DNA of 64,000 nt from Daucus carota subsp. sativus (Eukaryota; Streptophyta; Magnoliopsida; Apiales; Apiaceae): contig NC_030387.2 in NCBI RefSeq assembly GCF_001625215.2, positions 2,632,501 to 2,696,500 of the forward strand, given 5' to 3'. The position numbers were made by a program, and so were the translations under genes. The notes under the pieces are model-generated. The model did no database searches and was not told the DNA's origin. It saw only the letters and a list, made by a program, of their open reading frames with translations. Of the stretch, positions 52,200 to 62,999 are shown piece by piece. The number at the start of each line of letters is the position of its first letter. The stretch's first letter is position 1.

Positions 52200-55100
52200 A
52201 TGGGTTTGTCGCCAGCCAACACTGCTACTGAGACTTTAAAGTTTTGCATATTTGATTTAAGGCGCGGACAACATGAAGGAGAGGAGCTGGACAAAATATT
52301 ATTTTTCTATCCAGCTGATATGCCGTTTTCAGCACAGCTTTCTGTTATAGGGCTCAGTGAGGGGCTTATTACATTCACAAGGTCAGTATCCACCCTTTAG
52401 GTTTAGTGATGGCGATGTTATATCCTCCTTCCTTTCAGTATCTAAAACTAGTTTGGCATATTCCCTTGTTTTCCTCTGTTTTTTTCCCCCATTTTATCTT
52501 TAATCTTGTTACCTCATACTCTTGCTGCAACCACCCTACGACCCAATAAATGTAGATATCATTTTATTGTGTTGTGTTTCTGTTTTTGCTAAACAATTAT
52601 GCCATAGAACACATGACTTAGAAATTAGAAGAAAGAAAGTAGATTATTTTTCGATCCCTTCTGCATGTATGCTACCTTTCTCCTTCGGCATTGGCAGTCT
52701 TTCTCTTTCGTGTTTGTTGACTTGAGTTAGTTTTATGCAGAATATTCTCTCCAGAAGCAGCTTGTGAGGTTATAGAAGCTGAAATGCATTCTCACGTTTT
52801 TTACGAGGCAGAACCAGATATTTGGATGGTACTGGTATGATGTTTCCCTTTAAACTATATAATTGCAAGTATGCTCATAAAACATCTAAATTTATGAAAG
52901 TTTAGAAGCTGAATATGGTAAGTAGTTAAATGATAATTTTTCAAGATAAAGAAAAAGTAGTTCAATGAAAGATCAAGCTCAGCATATTTGTTTTAAGCAT
53001 AGAAGATATCAAATGTAACAAAAAATTTTAAAGTTCTTGTTCATCTCACCATTAGATTTTGTCAATATTATCTCTAAAAGATGCTTAACAGAAATTTGTA
53101 TGTTCCTGCTACTAGTTTCTGACTTTTAGATGTTTACCTGATCATTATTTGTTTATGTTATATGAATCAGTGAATCATAAGAAATTACTGAAATTTACTG
53201 GATTATTGGCATCCGTGGTGATGATTATTAGTCCTCTATGTTGCTGTAGATTGTTGAGAAAAGTAAAGAGACAGACGCGATCTGGCGAATTGATGCACTA
53301 CGTGGGATTCTTAAAGAAGTGCATTCTCTGTTTATGATGTTTCATGGATCTATAAGAGCATTACTTGATAAAGAACCAAGTGGTGGAATTGTACGGAAGC
53401 ATTTGTACTCTTTCGTCATGGATTACTTGGATGGTAAGGCACTATATTCTAAGATGTGTAGATTATTTAGAAGTCCAAGTTTTCAGAATCCTATAGTGTT
53501 AAAAATATTTTATTTGAAGTCCCTAATTGCCAGCATTTCACACGCGATCATCAATGGATTTTTGCTGCTGGGGTAATTTTGCAGTCGCTGTATTAAATTA
53601 TTTTTAATTTGGATTTTTGCTACGAGTGAAATATAAGAGTTGCTCCATCTCACACCTTATGTATATTTCTTCTATTTGAGGCAGATTTTCTTATTGGGAA
53701 AAAAATCCAGTTACCCAACTTCCGTAATACATTGAAGGAGCGGGGAACTGTACAAATGCTGACCGTTAGCCGCGAGGCTGCAATGGAGGTTCAGGTTGTC
53801 TTCTATATGTTTTTTTTCCTTCATGTTGGGTTTGTCTGCATTTTATTAAGCATACCCCCATTTTAACTTTAGATATAATGATTCATTAAACACCCCTGCC
53901 TAAATTTCTGAGCACGTTTCATGTGTTAATGCTGTGTTGACTTGGTGGACACCTCTCTACTTGCAAGACCCTCAAAGGCTCGAGAATCGTTGGCTTTTGT
54001 TTTGTGTAAAGCACTGTTTGATTTACTACTGTATAATCGAAATAAGTTTCTTGATATATGCTAGAAATTTTATAGAAAAATTATATGTGCCTGCATAAAT
54101 TCTCGGTGCTGTCTTGTAGTCTTGTTCTTGTTTCTAAGCTGATTCTACTTGTTTGTGCAGTCGCTTGTCAGACTCTTAGAGTCGTGTTTGGGGAGCGCAT
54201 CTTGCCACTCACTCATCTTATTTCAGGACTTGCTGGTGTCTACGACCCTTTCTCCTGTATGATTAAATTCACTTGCCTGTTTCTATTCTTATTTTGTTAA
54301 CGTTATGTGATACCTTACATTTCCTTTTTTTTTTTTTTTTTAAATTCTAATCAGTTGAGTGATAGTTCAACAAAGTTTTGCTTGTTTGTTTATTATTTGT
54401 TATAGTTCTGAATTCTGGAGATATATGGTAACCAGATGATAATTTGTAGTCATAGTAGATTTGACTAATTACATTTTCATATAACACTAATTGACCACTT
54501 AACTAATCGTCCCTATAAATTGTCAGGATGATACTGTCAACCTCTATACTTATGCGTTACTACGGTTATCTCCTGCCTTCTCATCTGGATCAAGTACCTG
54601 GTCCTATCTGCGTAAAGGAAAAGCTACTTCTCATACTACTGGTGCAGTATCTATGCTGGCTAATGCTGGTTCTGGGTTAGATCAATCTCATGGTTCTCGT
54701 GATTCGCACCCTACTGGAGATAGTAATCATGATATAACAAGACCCCTACAGCCTAACAAGTGGGCAAGGGGAAAGGACGGTTTTCTTGTAACTGATATAC
54801 GGGGTTCGTATGTTAATAATATGGTTCACACCACCCCAGCAATATGGCTTCAGCAAACAGAGGAGAAGATGTATATCTTGGCTTACCAGCATAAAAGCCT
54901 TACTGTAATCTTACTCATACCTCTGATGTTTATTATGGATGGAGAGCAAGGTATCTCCATGGTGAAGCAGCAAGTTCTTGAAAATGTCAGTTTCTTGTTT
55001 AGTTAATGTATGCTGATAAGTGATAACTAAAGTGTGCATCTACAATATCTCTCCTTGACATGATTGACTTGGTTTTTGTTACATTTATTGTGAAAATATA

Positions 55101-56084
55101 TGGTTTAAAGTCCTAACTTCCGGTAGCTGTACGCTGATGCCATAATTTGCTCTCGAAATCCACCGACTTGTATATTGAAATATTTGAGTGATTGATGCAT
55201 ATCTTCATATTGATTCTTGTCCATTAAATATGCCAGGCATCAGCAAAGATATTTAAAGTTGAGGAGAAACTATCAAAAGGATGGGCGGGTGAGAACGCAT
55301 ATCATGTAAGTGGTTATCGTTACTTGCTGGTTGATGGTGATAGAAGCACATCTAGGGCTTCTCCACCTGGAAAAGTGACAACCCTAACAAAGGTCAGCAT
55401 TTTTTCCTTCATTTATGTGAGAATAGATTTTTGGACTAGTCTAATGTCTGTAATTCAGGCTTCAGTTAGCATGAGGACTTCTCTGTGAAATCATAGGTTT
55501 TGTACACGTGAAAGAGTAATTTATATGTTTGTACTTTTTGTGCAATGCGCTTAGTGCTCACATTGAGTAATTTGGTAGATGTTATTTTCTCTTAGTTAGA
55601 TGACCAAAGACAATTTTTTATTATAAAAACTTGGAATCGAATCATTTTTTGTGGAGTTTGATTGGGCAATGGCTCCATTATTACAGGAATCTTTAGTTGC
55701 TGCGAGTAGACTTCGGGAAGAGGTTGATTTAGAGAAAGGCAGAACCAAATGGGACAACCCAGACCTTGAGAAAGAATTAGAAATATGCATTAGAGCAAAA
55801 AATAATGCTTGGGTGATTGCTCGGGTAACAAGGGGCAAGGAACTTTATATGGTTCTTGAAAAAGCCAACGAAACACTTCTCTACGCTTCTGATGCTGTTG
55901 AGAAATTCAGTAACAAGTAAGAAGTTCTCCTCTTATGTTGTTTGTCAGTAATTATTTACTGACTCATGGACTGGTTTTAGTATTGTCATCACTCATATAA
56001 TCGAGCTTTTCATTGTATACAATTAATCTGTTCTACCATCTTTGATTATGCAGGTACTGCAATGGTGCTTTTTCTTTGGAATAG
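52200..56084 (+). CDS. CCZ1: CCZ1, vacuolar fusion protein (MON1-CCZ1 Rab7 GEF subunit), 9 coding exons, 513 aa
   Basis: Exons: 52200-52381, 52741-52834, 53250-53433, 53685-53794, 54161-54256, 54527-54985, 55237-55392, 55687-55916, 56054-56084. All GT-AG, one frame of 514 codons. Characteristic blocks: MGLSPANTATETLKFCIFDL, RRGQHEGEELDKILFFYPAD, QLSVIGLSEGLITFTR, FYEAEPDIWMV, FHGSIRALLDKEPSGG, ERGTVQMLTVSREAA, VRLLESCLGSAS, IRAKNNAWVIARVTRGKELY. It ends NKYCNGAFSLE, the plant CCZ1 tail, which requires splicing at 55916 rather than the in-line stop at 55918-55920. With MON1 it activates Rab7 for endosome-to-vacuole traffic. An in-frame ATG at 52185 would add five residues. Its 3' part lies in the left arm of an inverted duplication. 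Confidence 0.95.
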
Positions 56085-57795
56085 GAGCAAGTATATTCTA
56101 GCACCTGTATCATGTATCCAGGCTGTACATCTTTACAATAGGATTCAATAAGGTTTGTCTGTTGTATTGCTTTTTAGTCTTCTGCAATTATAAGAATTTT
56201 GTAACTAATATCCTCCACACCATTATTATACCAAGTGCTATTAGAATATTCTACCGAAAACTTTTATTATAAATTCTTTTAAAGTACATGCAGGGGTTAT
56301 GAAACTAGCATCAGACCTGTTTTGTTCATTTGTAGAGTGTTCCTAGGCTATTCATTTTATGTGGTCTTGCAATTCAAGTTCTGAGTCTAGAATATACAAT
56401 AAAAAAGAATTGGATAATAAACTATGACTGGAAAACAGTTTCATATTCATTTACACATTTGAAAAGCCGTCCATGTACATATTTGCATATCGAGGTTGAT
56501 GCATGCATTAATCTAGGAAGAAGTGGGAGGCATTTATGGATGCCTCTTTTTGTAGTCCTGGAAATTGCAGGTCTTAGACAGCAGGCTCCTTGGCCCATGC
56601 TTAGTTAACAGGATTCCGACCTAGGCAACCCTTATACTTGAACATCCTGCCTTTTCACCCTTTTTGAGGACTCTCGTATTTCGATATTTGCTTCTCTTTT
56701 CCTGCCTTTAGTGTCCACCGGCTCTGCATTGGAGTTGTCTTGTGCAATTGGAGCGTCTTGGCTATCTAGCTTGTTGATAAGGAAAGGATGAGATAACAAC
56801 GGGAGTGCCTTCCATCTCTTGCTTGGATTTTTCTCCAAGCAACATCTGATGAAGTCTTGAAAATCAGGAGAGGCCTCTTCAGGCAAAGTAGGGGGATCAT
56901 TGTAACATACATCAAACATTAGATCAAACTCAGTCTTGTTAGGCTTTCTGTCTGGGGCGAAGTAGGGTTGATGGCCGGTATATATCTCCATGAGCGTCAA
57001 TCCCAAGCTCCAGATATCTCCAGCAAAAACATCCAAATCATCACCATAAGCACATGAATCAAATCTTTCAGGAGCCATGTACGCAGTAGTTCCTGAAAAT
57101 ATGTGTCTCTCATTACTTGCTAAATCAATTAGCTTGCTAACTCCAAAATCCGCGATCTTAACTTCCATGTTGTGATTGACAAGCAGATTGGCAGGCTTTA
57201 TATCACAGTGAACTATGTGTTTAGTATTGTGCAGATAATCGAGCCCCATCAGTATTCTTCTTGCTACTTCGGCTATCATCTTCTCGGACAATGTACCATT
57301 AATTTTCACTAGATTTTGAAGACTTCCGGCCTCCATGTACTCCATGAGAATAGGCATCCATCCGGCCCCCGAGTCGGAGAAAACAGTACCATGAAACTGA
57401 GTGATATAAGGACAATCAATAGACTCCAGTATGGCGATCTCTCTGAGAACTTCATCATAAGTAGCCGAATTGTTATACGTCTTCAATGCACGAACATCAC
57501 GGGTAACATTGTGGACTACTTTGTACACAATACCTTTACTTCCTCGGCCAAGAGTTTCGAGTATTTCAAACTGAGACTGGGACGCAACTGTAGGTTTATG
57601 GGTGCTGCAACTTGCGGCAGGGGAGACTTGAAGTGGCAACTGGATTGGTTTAATTGTGAGAACCATGGCTTAACTACAGAGTTTTTGTGATGAATTACGG
57701 GAATATGATACATAGATTAGACAACTTTGGTTATTGATGTATATACAAGAAGTTCTCAAGTTACTTGTAAATCCTATGTGTTTAATGTTTTATTT
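55448..57795. repeat. Left arm of a large inverted duplication
   Basis: This 2.35-kb stretch (CCZ1 intron 8, exons 9-10 and 3' flank, then MKK copy 1 and its upstream sequence) matches the reverse complement of 59812-61745 in order. Matching landmarks include the MKK frame, the CCTGCTGTCTAAGACCTGCA flank, TAGAATATACTTGCTC, and the MKK upstream CATAGGATTT. Confidence 0.88.
56632..57666 (-). CDS. Atypical group D MAP kinase kinase (MKK10-like), copy 1, 344 aa
   Basis: Intronless kinase, as usual for group D plant MKKs. Glycine loop GRGSKG (40-45), catalytic Lys62 (ALK), DFG at 173-175, APE at 198-200. Two departures from canonical MKKs: the catalytic loop reads HCDIKPANLL (153-162), so the HRD arginine is Cys; and the two S/T positions of the plant MKK activation loop (S/T-x5-S/T) align with Ala183 and Ile189, with Ser only at shifted sites 184 and 191. 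These traits recall MKK10. MKK kinases phosphorylate MAPKs, often in ethylene, cell-death or immune signalling. After the kinase domain comes a 45-residue tail with two basic clusters (KGRKRE, KRVKRQ), possibly a nuclear signal. Copy 2 at 59965-60999 differs at 16 of 344 residues. Confidence 0.9.
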   Translation of the reverse strand: MVLTIKPIQLPLQVSPAASCSTHKPTVASQSQFEILETLGRGSKGIVYKVVHNVTRDVRALKTYNNSATYDEVLREIAILESIDCPYITQFHGTVFSDSGAGWMPILMEYMEAGSLQNLVKINGTLSEKMIAEVARRILMGLDYLHNTKHIVHCDIKPANLLVNHNMEVKIADFGVSKLIDLASNERHIFSGTTAYMAPERFDSCAYGDDLDVFAGDIWSLGLTLMEIYTGHQPYFAPDRKPNKTEFDLMFDVCYNDPPTLPEEASPDFQDFIRCCLEKNPSKRWKALPLLSHPFLINKLDSQDAPIAQDNSNAEPVDTKGRKREANIEIRESSKRVKRQDVQV

Positions 57796-59811
57796 ATTTG
57801 CAATTCAGGTTCCCGCTAGAATTTGGATTTGAGCTATGTGCGCTTCTGAATACATTCACTGAGTATCCAGTTTCCATATAAGAAAATTGTTCTTCTACTG
57901 CCAAACTTGAGGAGCAAGGATATTTGACGTGTATCATTATTGTTTTTACTTAATTAGTAATTATATTATTCTCGATACAATTCATGATATCCTAGTAAAA
58001 ATTTATATGGACTAATTTATACTCCCTCCATTTTTATTTCCTTTTTCTATTTGATATATGTCGGGACTGTTCATAACATGAAACAAATTAATTTATAACG
58101 CTAAATATAGTAGTGAGTTACTTTAATGTGATGAATTGTTTATATTTAATACTAGTACAAAATTAAAGATATTAACGACCAAAATTGTGTGTTGACAAAT
58201 GTGATAAAGGAAAGTATTAGGAGACTAAAGGAGTACTATTTATGATTAAATATTTATTTAATTTTATTGAAATTTCATAATCATAAGTTTAGAGAATAAT
58301 CTTTTTTCAAAATATATATGTGAAGGAAGTTTGATATAAAATATGTATGGAGTTTTTAAAGAGCACATCCAGTACCATTAGATCAAAATAAAATGAGACG
58401 ACGGATTTCACATATAGATGGATAAGTTTTTTTTTTGTTTTTAAAAAGTTAAAATAACTTTAAATTAGCATTATTCTTTATTAATAAGCAAAACTCGTTT
58501 TTACTCGAAAATCAGAAGTACTCCCTCCGTCCCAAATGTTGTCTTATTTGACTTTTTTGTGTTTACACTAACATAATTATTTCGCCACAAAACAACTCTA
58601 TAAAAATCCTATTACATTTTACAATTCAAATAAATGAAGAATCCATTTTTATATTATTAGTCAAATCTATATTAATATAAAATTATTAAAATCTTACTCT
58701 TCACAAGATTACAATTACGATGAAGACAAAAAAAATTAGTATTAACACTTTCATAACGAATGTAAAGTCTCTGGATAATGATGTCACCACTATTCCCTAT
58801 CATTAGAATAGTTGTTGATGTTACCTAGGACATATAGTAAAATTACCGAAACTCAATAAATTGTCAGAAAAACATTGATAACAAATTAGTTTTAAATTAA
58901 AAATTTTTCTTGAAGAAGAATTAAAATTATTTAACTTAAATTCTGCAAGACTTTTATATTAGTTTATCAAATAATTATTGAAACAACTATCAGTAGAACT
59001 CCTTAAAAAAAACTATCAGTAAAACTCCAACTAGCGTTACACATAATATAAATTTATTAGACTTATTGAATAATAAATCAAAATTTTAAATTTTATTATA
59101 AATTAAAAACATTTTTTATCTAAAGTTAATTATAATATTACTATAAAAAACTATCATGTTGATGAGGGTTGACTGGTTGTGTAATGTAATATTTATATTC
59201 ATATAATATTATATATTCGGTTGAAACGAAATTTTGTATTCGTACAAGATTCTTTGACATCTTTGCACTATGCATATCTGAAAATATTATTTGTAGATGA
59301 GTAATGTTTAGACTTTAGTATAGATGAATAATTACACACATACACACACATATATATAGCGAGAGAGAAGTATATATATAACTTAAAAAATATATATAAG
59401 TAATTTTATTCGGTTCGAATTCAATTTTAAAAAACATGAAACCAAATCGCAACCATATTATTGGTCATGTTTTCATTTAGTTTGGTTGTTAATTAGTTCG
59501 GTTACAATTACGATGTTCTTCAAAAATTTTAAAATATTTAGATTCCAAAGAGCCAAATTCTTATATTTAATACATAGTGAGAATGTTTTAATCATTAGTA
59601 ATATAAATTAGACAATTTAAATTTTTATCTTGATAACATGAATTAATGTACTGAGAATAATATAATTAATAATTAAATAAAATAATAATGATACACCTAA
59701 GCATCACATATATTCTTGTGCCACAAGTTTGGCTGCGAAACAACGATTTTCTTATATGGAAACCACATACTCCATAGTTAATAAGCTCTATCCAGGAAAC
59801 AATATTACAAA
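57796..59811. other. AT-rich spacer between the inverted arms
   Basis: About 2 kb holding both MKK promoters, facing each other. No ORF of note. It contains a Stowaway-type MITE (58022-58233) and a lone Stowaway-like end, CTCCCTCCGTCCCAAATGTT, near 58522. An (AC/TA)-rich microsatellite region lies near 59335-59400. Confidence 0.55.
58022..58233. mobile_element. Stowaway-like MITE between the MKK copies, 212 bp
   Basis: Starts CTCCCTCCATTTTTATTTCC after TA and ends GAGACTAAAGGAG before TA (58234-58235). The termini are inverted only over the outer 7-10 bases with mismatches, so the element is decayed. Confidence 0.6.
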
Positions 59812-59964
59812 AACATAAAACATATAGGATTTCATGCAGGACCTAGGGCTTACTACCGGCTTGAGAACTTGGCATATATACATGATCATTAAGCAATGTT
59901 ATCTGATCTATATACCACATTATCATAGTCCTGTAATTCATCACACAAACTTTTTAGCCAAGCC

Positions 59965-60999
59965 ATGGTTCTCACAATCAAACCAATCCAGTTGCCACTT
60001 CAAATCCTCCCTGCCGCAAGTTGCAGCACCCATAAACCTGCAGTTGCCTCCCTGTCTCAGTTTGAAATACTCGAAACTCTTGGCCGGGGAAGTAAAGGTA
60101 TTGTGTACAAAGTAGTGCACAATGTTACCCGTGATGTTCGTGCATTGAAGACGTATAACAATTCGGCTACTTATGATGAAGTTCTCAGAGAGATCGCCAT
60201 ACTGGAGTCTATTGATTGTCCATATATCACTCAGTTTCATGGTACTGTTTTCTCCGACTCGGGGGCCGGATGGATGCCTATTCTCATGGAGTACATGGAG
60301 GCCGGAAGTCTTCAAAATCTGGTGAAAATCAATGGTACATTGTCCGAGAAGATGATCGCCGAAGTAGCAAGAAGAATACTGATGGGGCTAGATTATCTGC
60401 ACAATACTAAACACATAGTTCACTGTGATATAAAGCCTGCCAATCTGCTTGTGAATCACAACATGGAAGTTAAGATCGCGGATTTTGGAGTTAGCAAACT
60501 GATTGATTTAGCAAGTGATGAGAGACACGTATTTTCAGGAACTACTGCGTACATGGCTCCTGAAAGATTTGATTCATGTGCTTATGGTGATGATTTGGAT
60601 GTTTTTGCTGGAGATATCTGGAGCTTGGGATTGACGCTCATGGAGATATATAGCGGCCATCAACCCTACTTCGCCCCAGACAGAAAGCCTAACAAGACTG
60701 AGTTTGATCTGATGTTTGATGTATGTTACAATGATCCCCCTACTTTGCCTGAAGAGGCCTCTCCTGATTTTCAAGACTTCATCAGATGTTGCTTGGAGAA
60801 GAATCCAGGCAAAAGATGGAAGGCACTCCAGTTGTTATCTCACCCTTTCCTTATCAAGAAGCTAGATGACCAAGACGCTCCAATTGCACAAGACGACTCC
60901 AATGCAGAGCCGGTGGCCAGTAAAGGCAGGAAAAGAGAAGCAAGCATGGAAATACGAGAGTCCTCAAAAAGGGTGAAGAGGCAAGATGTTCAAGTATGA
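59965..60999 (+). CDS. Atypical group D MAP kinase kinase (MKK10-like), copy 2, 344 aa
   Basis: Intact paralogue of the gene at 56632-57666, on the opposite strand. The kinase core is nearly unchanged: the same GRGSKG loop, Lys62, HCD catalytic loop, DFG and APE. The activation loop is ASDERHVFSGT against ASNERHIFSGT in copy 1, so both lack the canonical S/T-x5-S/T sites. Changes cluster at the N terminus (13-14, 26, 30) and in the C-terminal tail (298-328), which keeps both basic clusters. The two copies are transcribed toward each other's promoters from outside the spacer in head-to-head arrangement, with start codons 2.3 kb apart. Which copy is ancestral is suggested by CCZ1: copy 1 sits next to the intact CCZ1. 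Confidence 0.9.
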   Translation: MVLTIKPIQLPLQILPAASCSTHKPAVASLSQFEILETLGRGSKGIVYKVVHNVTRDVRALKTYNNSATYDEVLREIAILESIDCPYITQFHGTVFSDSGAGWMPILMEYMEAGSLQNLVKINGTLSEKMIAEVARRILMGLDYLHNTKHIVHCDIKPANLLVNHNMEVKIADFGVSKLIDLASDERHVFSGTTAYMAPERFDSCAYGDDLDVFAGDIWSLGLTLMEIYSGHQPYFAPDRKPNKTEFDLMFDVCYNDPPTLPEEASPDFQDFIRCCLEKNPGKRWKALQLLSHPFLIKKLDDQDAPIAQDDSNAEPVASKGRKREASMEIRESSKRVKRQDVQV

Positions 61000-61389
61000 A
61001 GGTTTGCCTAGGTCTGAATTCTGTTAACTAAGCAAGGGCCAAGGAGCCTGCTGTCTAAGACCTGCAATTTCCAGGACTACAAAAAGAGGCATCTCCTGAT
61101 TTTCAAGAATGTAACTATGTACATGCACTGCTTTTCAAATTTGTAAATGAATATGAAACTGCTTTTCAGTCGTCATTTGTTATCCAATCCTTTTTTATTG
61201 TATACTCTAGAGTCTAGACTCTGAACTTGAATTGCAAGACTACATAAAATGAATAACCTAGGAACATTCTCCGAATGAACAAAACGGATCCAACACTACC
61301 CTGTATTCACTTCTAAAGAATTTATAATAGAATTTCTCAAGTAGAATATGTACTGGTGCTAGAATATACTTGCTCTTCTTTACTGACAA

Positions 61390-61740
61390 ACAACATAAGT
61401 GGAGATATTCTTACTTGTTACTAAACTTCTCAACAGCATCAGAAGCGTAGACAAGTGTTTTTTTGGCTTTTTCAAGAACCATATAGAGTTCCTTGCCCCT
61501 TGTTACCCCCGAGCAATCACCCAAGCATATTTGGTGCTCGAATGCATATTTCTATTTCTACTTCTTTCTCAAGGTCTGGGTTGTCCCGTTTGGCTCTGCC
61601 CTTCTCCAAATCAATCTCTTCCCACAGTCTACTCGCATTGCACAAAAATACAGACATATAAATTACTCTTTCACATGTACAAAACCTATGCTTTCACAGA
61701 GAAGAAGTCCTCAATGCTAGCTGAAGCATGAATTACAGAA
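61390..61740 (-). pseudogene. Broken copy of CCZ1 exon 9 and flanking intron
   Basis: Reverse complement of CCZ1 exon 9 with its donor side at the left: blocks equivalent to VTRGKELYMVLEKA and RAKNN are recognisable, with frameshifts. The adjoining intron 8 sequence extends to about 61740. No other CCZ1 exon is nearby, so it is a duplication by-product, not a gene. ORFs of 68-110 codons on the plus strand here are antisense shadows. Confidence 0.85.
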
Positions 61741-61745
61741 TTAGG

Positions 61746-62579
61746 CATAAGTATAGAGGTTCACAATATGAGATAAGCATAGTATGGCAAGGTTCACAGT
61801 ATCATCCTCACAATTGCAGGTTTTACAACAATGACTAATATTGTAATCTAATATTTAACACATGGTGATGATATTTCAATTCCAATAAATATTCTCTTTA
61901 TTATTTCATTTGACATTTTGATCTTAATTTGTGATATGTTCTTAAATATTTTAATTGTGTAGAAAAATTTAATTAATTTATCTGTAAATCATAATTTTTA
62001 TTTCCAGGCCTTTCTAAGTATAATAATATTTTTTTAAAAATAATAAAATTATTTTTTAGAATCTGAAAAAAATAGAGTTTGACTGTATACGTTTGATTGC
62101 ATCGGAGAATGGTGGCTTTTCATGTCTGTTGTTCTGTTAAAAATAATTAATTTACATAATCATCTTCGTTGTATAATCCTTTTTAATTTAAACCAAAAGA
62201 CAATGCAAAGAAAATTACAAGTGAGATGTGACTGTCTCACATTAGTGGAAGAATTTCAAGGACAAAGACTAGCAGTGGCAGATTTAACAAAAAAAAATTT
62301 TGTAAACAGACTCATAAATTATAAGTACATCTACTTTAATCAAATTGAGCTTGACGATCACCAGGAGACTCCGAGTAATTAATTACGGTCTCTAAATCAA
62401 CATCGTCAACATATTTTTTTTTTAATTTGAAGCATCATACAACTGAAAGAAATTTGTCTTCCATCTATTTATAAGCTTAGTATTTATAATTTTCATCGTT
62501 GAGAATGCTCAAACTCAATAAATGTTTAAGTGAAGATAATTCTTGAAAATTTTTCTGAAAAAATACTTAACACCTATAA
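61746..62579. other. AT-rich stretch without supported gene
   Basis: An 86-codon plus-strand ORF at 62122-62382 has no motif I recognise and lacks conserved context, so I leave it unannotated. No RNA gene or repeat end is evident. Confidence 0.45.
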
Positions 62580-62954
62580 GAGCAACTCCAAGAGTTGCTT
62601 GACAAACTCCTAACTAAATTATTATTATACAGACTCTTTAGTCATTTAACCGCCCAGCTCCAACAATCCTGCTGAACTTATCTCTATTTAATTTTAAAAT
62701 TATAATTAGAGACAATATATGTTAATGGAGGATGGCCACATTAGAAGGAAGTGATATATACTATTATAAAATTGATATATACTATTATAAAATTGGTTTA
62801 GGAGGCATTTCATGCTTCTCAATAGAGCGGAAGGCTTTGAAGCTCTTAAATTTGTAGGGAGGTATAAGGAGAGTGTTGGAGCAGATTTTTATGATAATTT
62901 TGTTAAAAATATGACTTAAGAGGGAGGATAGAGTGGCACTTGAAATTGCTCTAA
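62580..62954. mobile_element. Possible MITE with AGAGCAACTCCAAG ends
   Basis: Left AGAGCAACTCCAAGAGTTGC; right end CTTGAAATTGCTCT, whose inverse AGAGCAATTTCAAG matches 11 of 14. The interior has a 19-bp tandem duplication (TGATATATACTATTATAAAA) near 62750-62795. The ends resemble those of the inner MITE at 27369-27752 (GAGCATCTCCAAGAG), so both may belong to one broad family. Confidence 0.5.
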
Positions 62955-62999
62955 TGCTCTAATAACAATCTTAAATATCATACTTCTGATTCATCAAAA

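Larger units (their letters stand above)
59812..61745. repeat. Right arm of the large inverted duplication
   Basis: Reverse-complement copy of 55448-57795, about 400 bp shorter. Losses include roughly 130 bp that held CCZ1 exon 10 (junction near 61385) and part of the MKK 3' flank (near 61095-61130). The MKK frame is intact while the CCZ1 part has decayed, which suggests selection on the kinase only. Confidence 0.88.

Noticed and set aside
52522-52725. A 67-codon ORF within the CCZ1 locus
   Set aside because: It lies in a CCZ1 intron and has no recognisable motif.
55651-55920. An 89-codon ORF as a separate small gene
   Set aside because: It is CCZ1 exon 9 with part of the preceding intron; the splice acceptor at 55686 and donor at 55916 restore the CCZ1 frame.
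57316-57690. A 124-codon ORF, mirrored at 59941-60315
   Set aside because: Both are antisense shadows of the kinase N-terminal lobe, which is why they look conserved between the arms.
58521-58800. A second Stowaway between the MKK copies
   Set aside because: Only one terminus (CTCCCTCCGTCCCAAATG) is visible; no inverted partner or TA pair could be found, so it is noted only as a fragment.
62122-62382. An 86-codon ORF as a small gene
   Set aside because: AT-rich, no motif, no splice context and no paralogue in the window.
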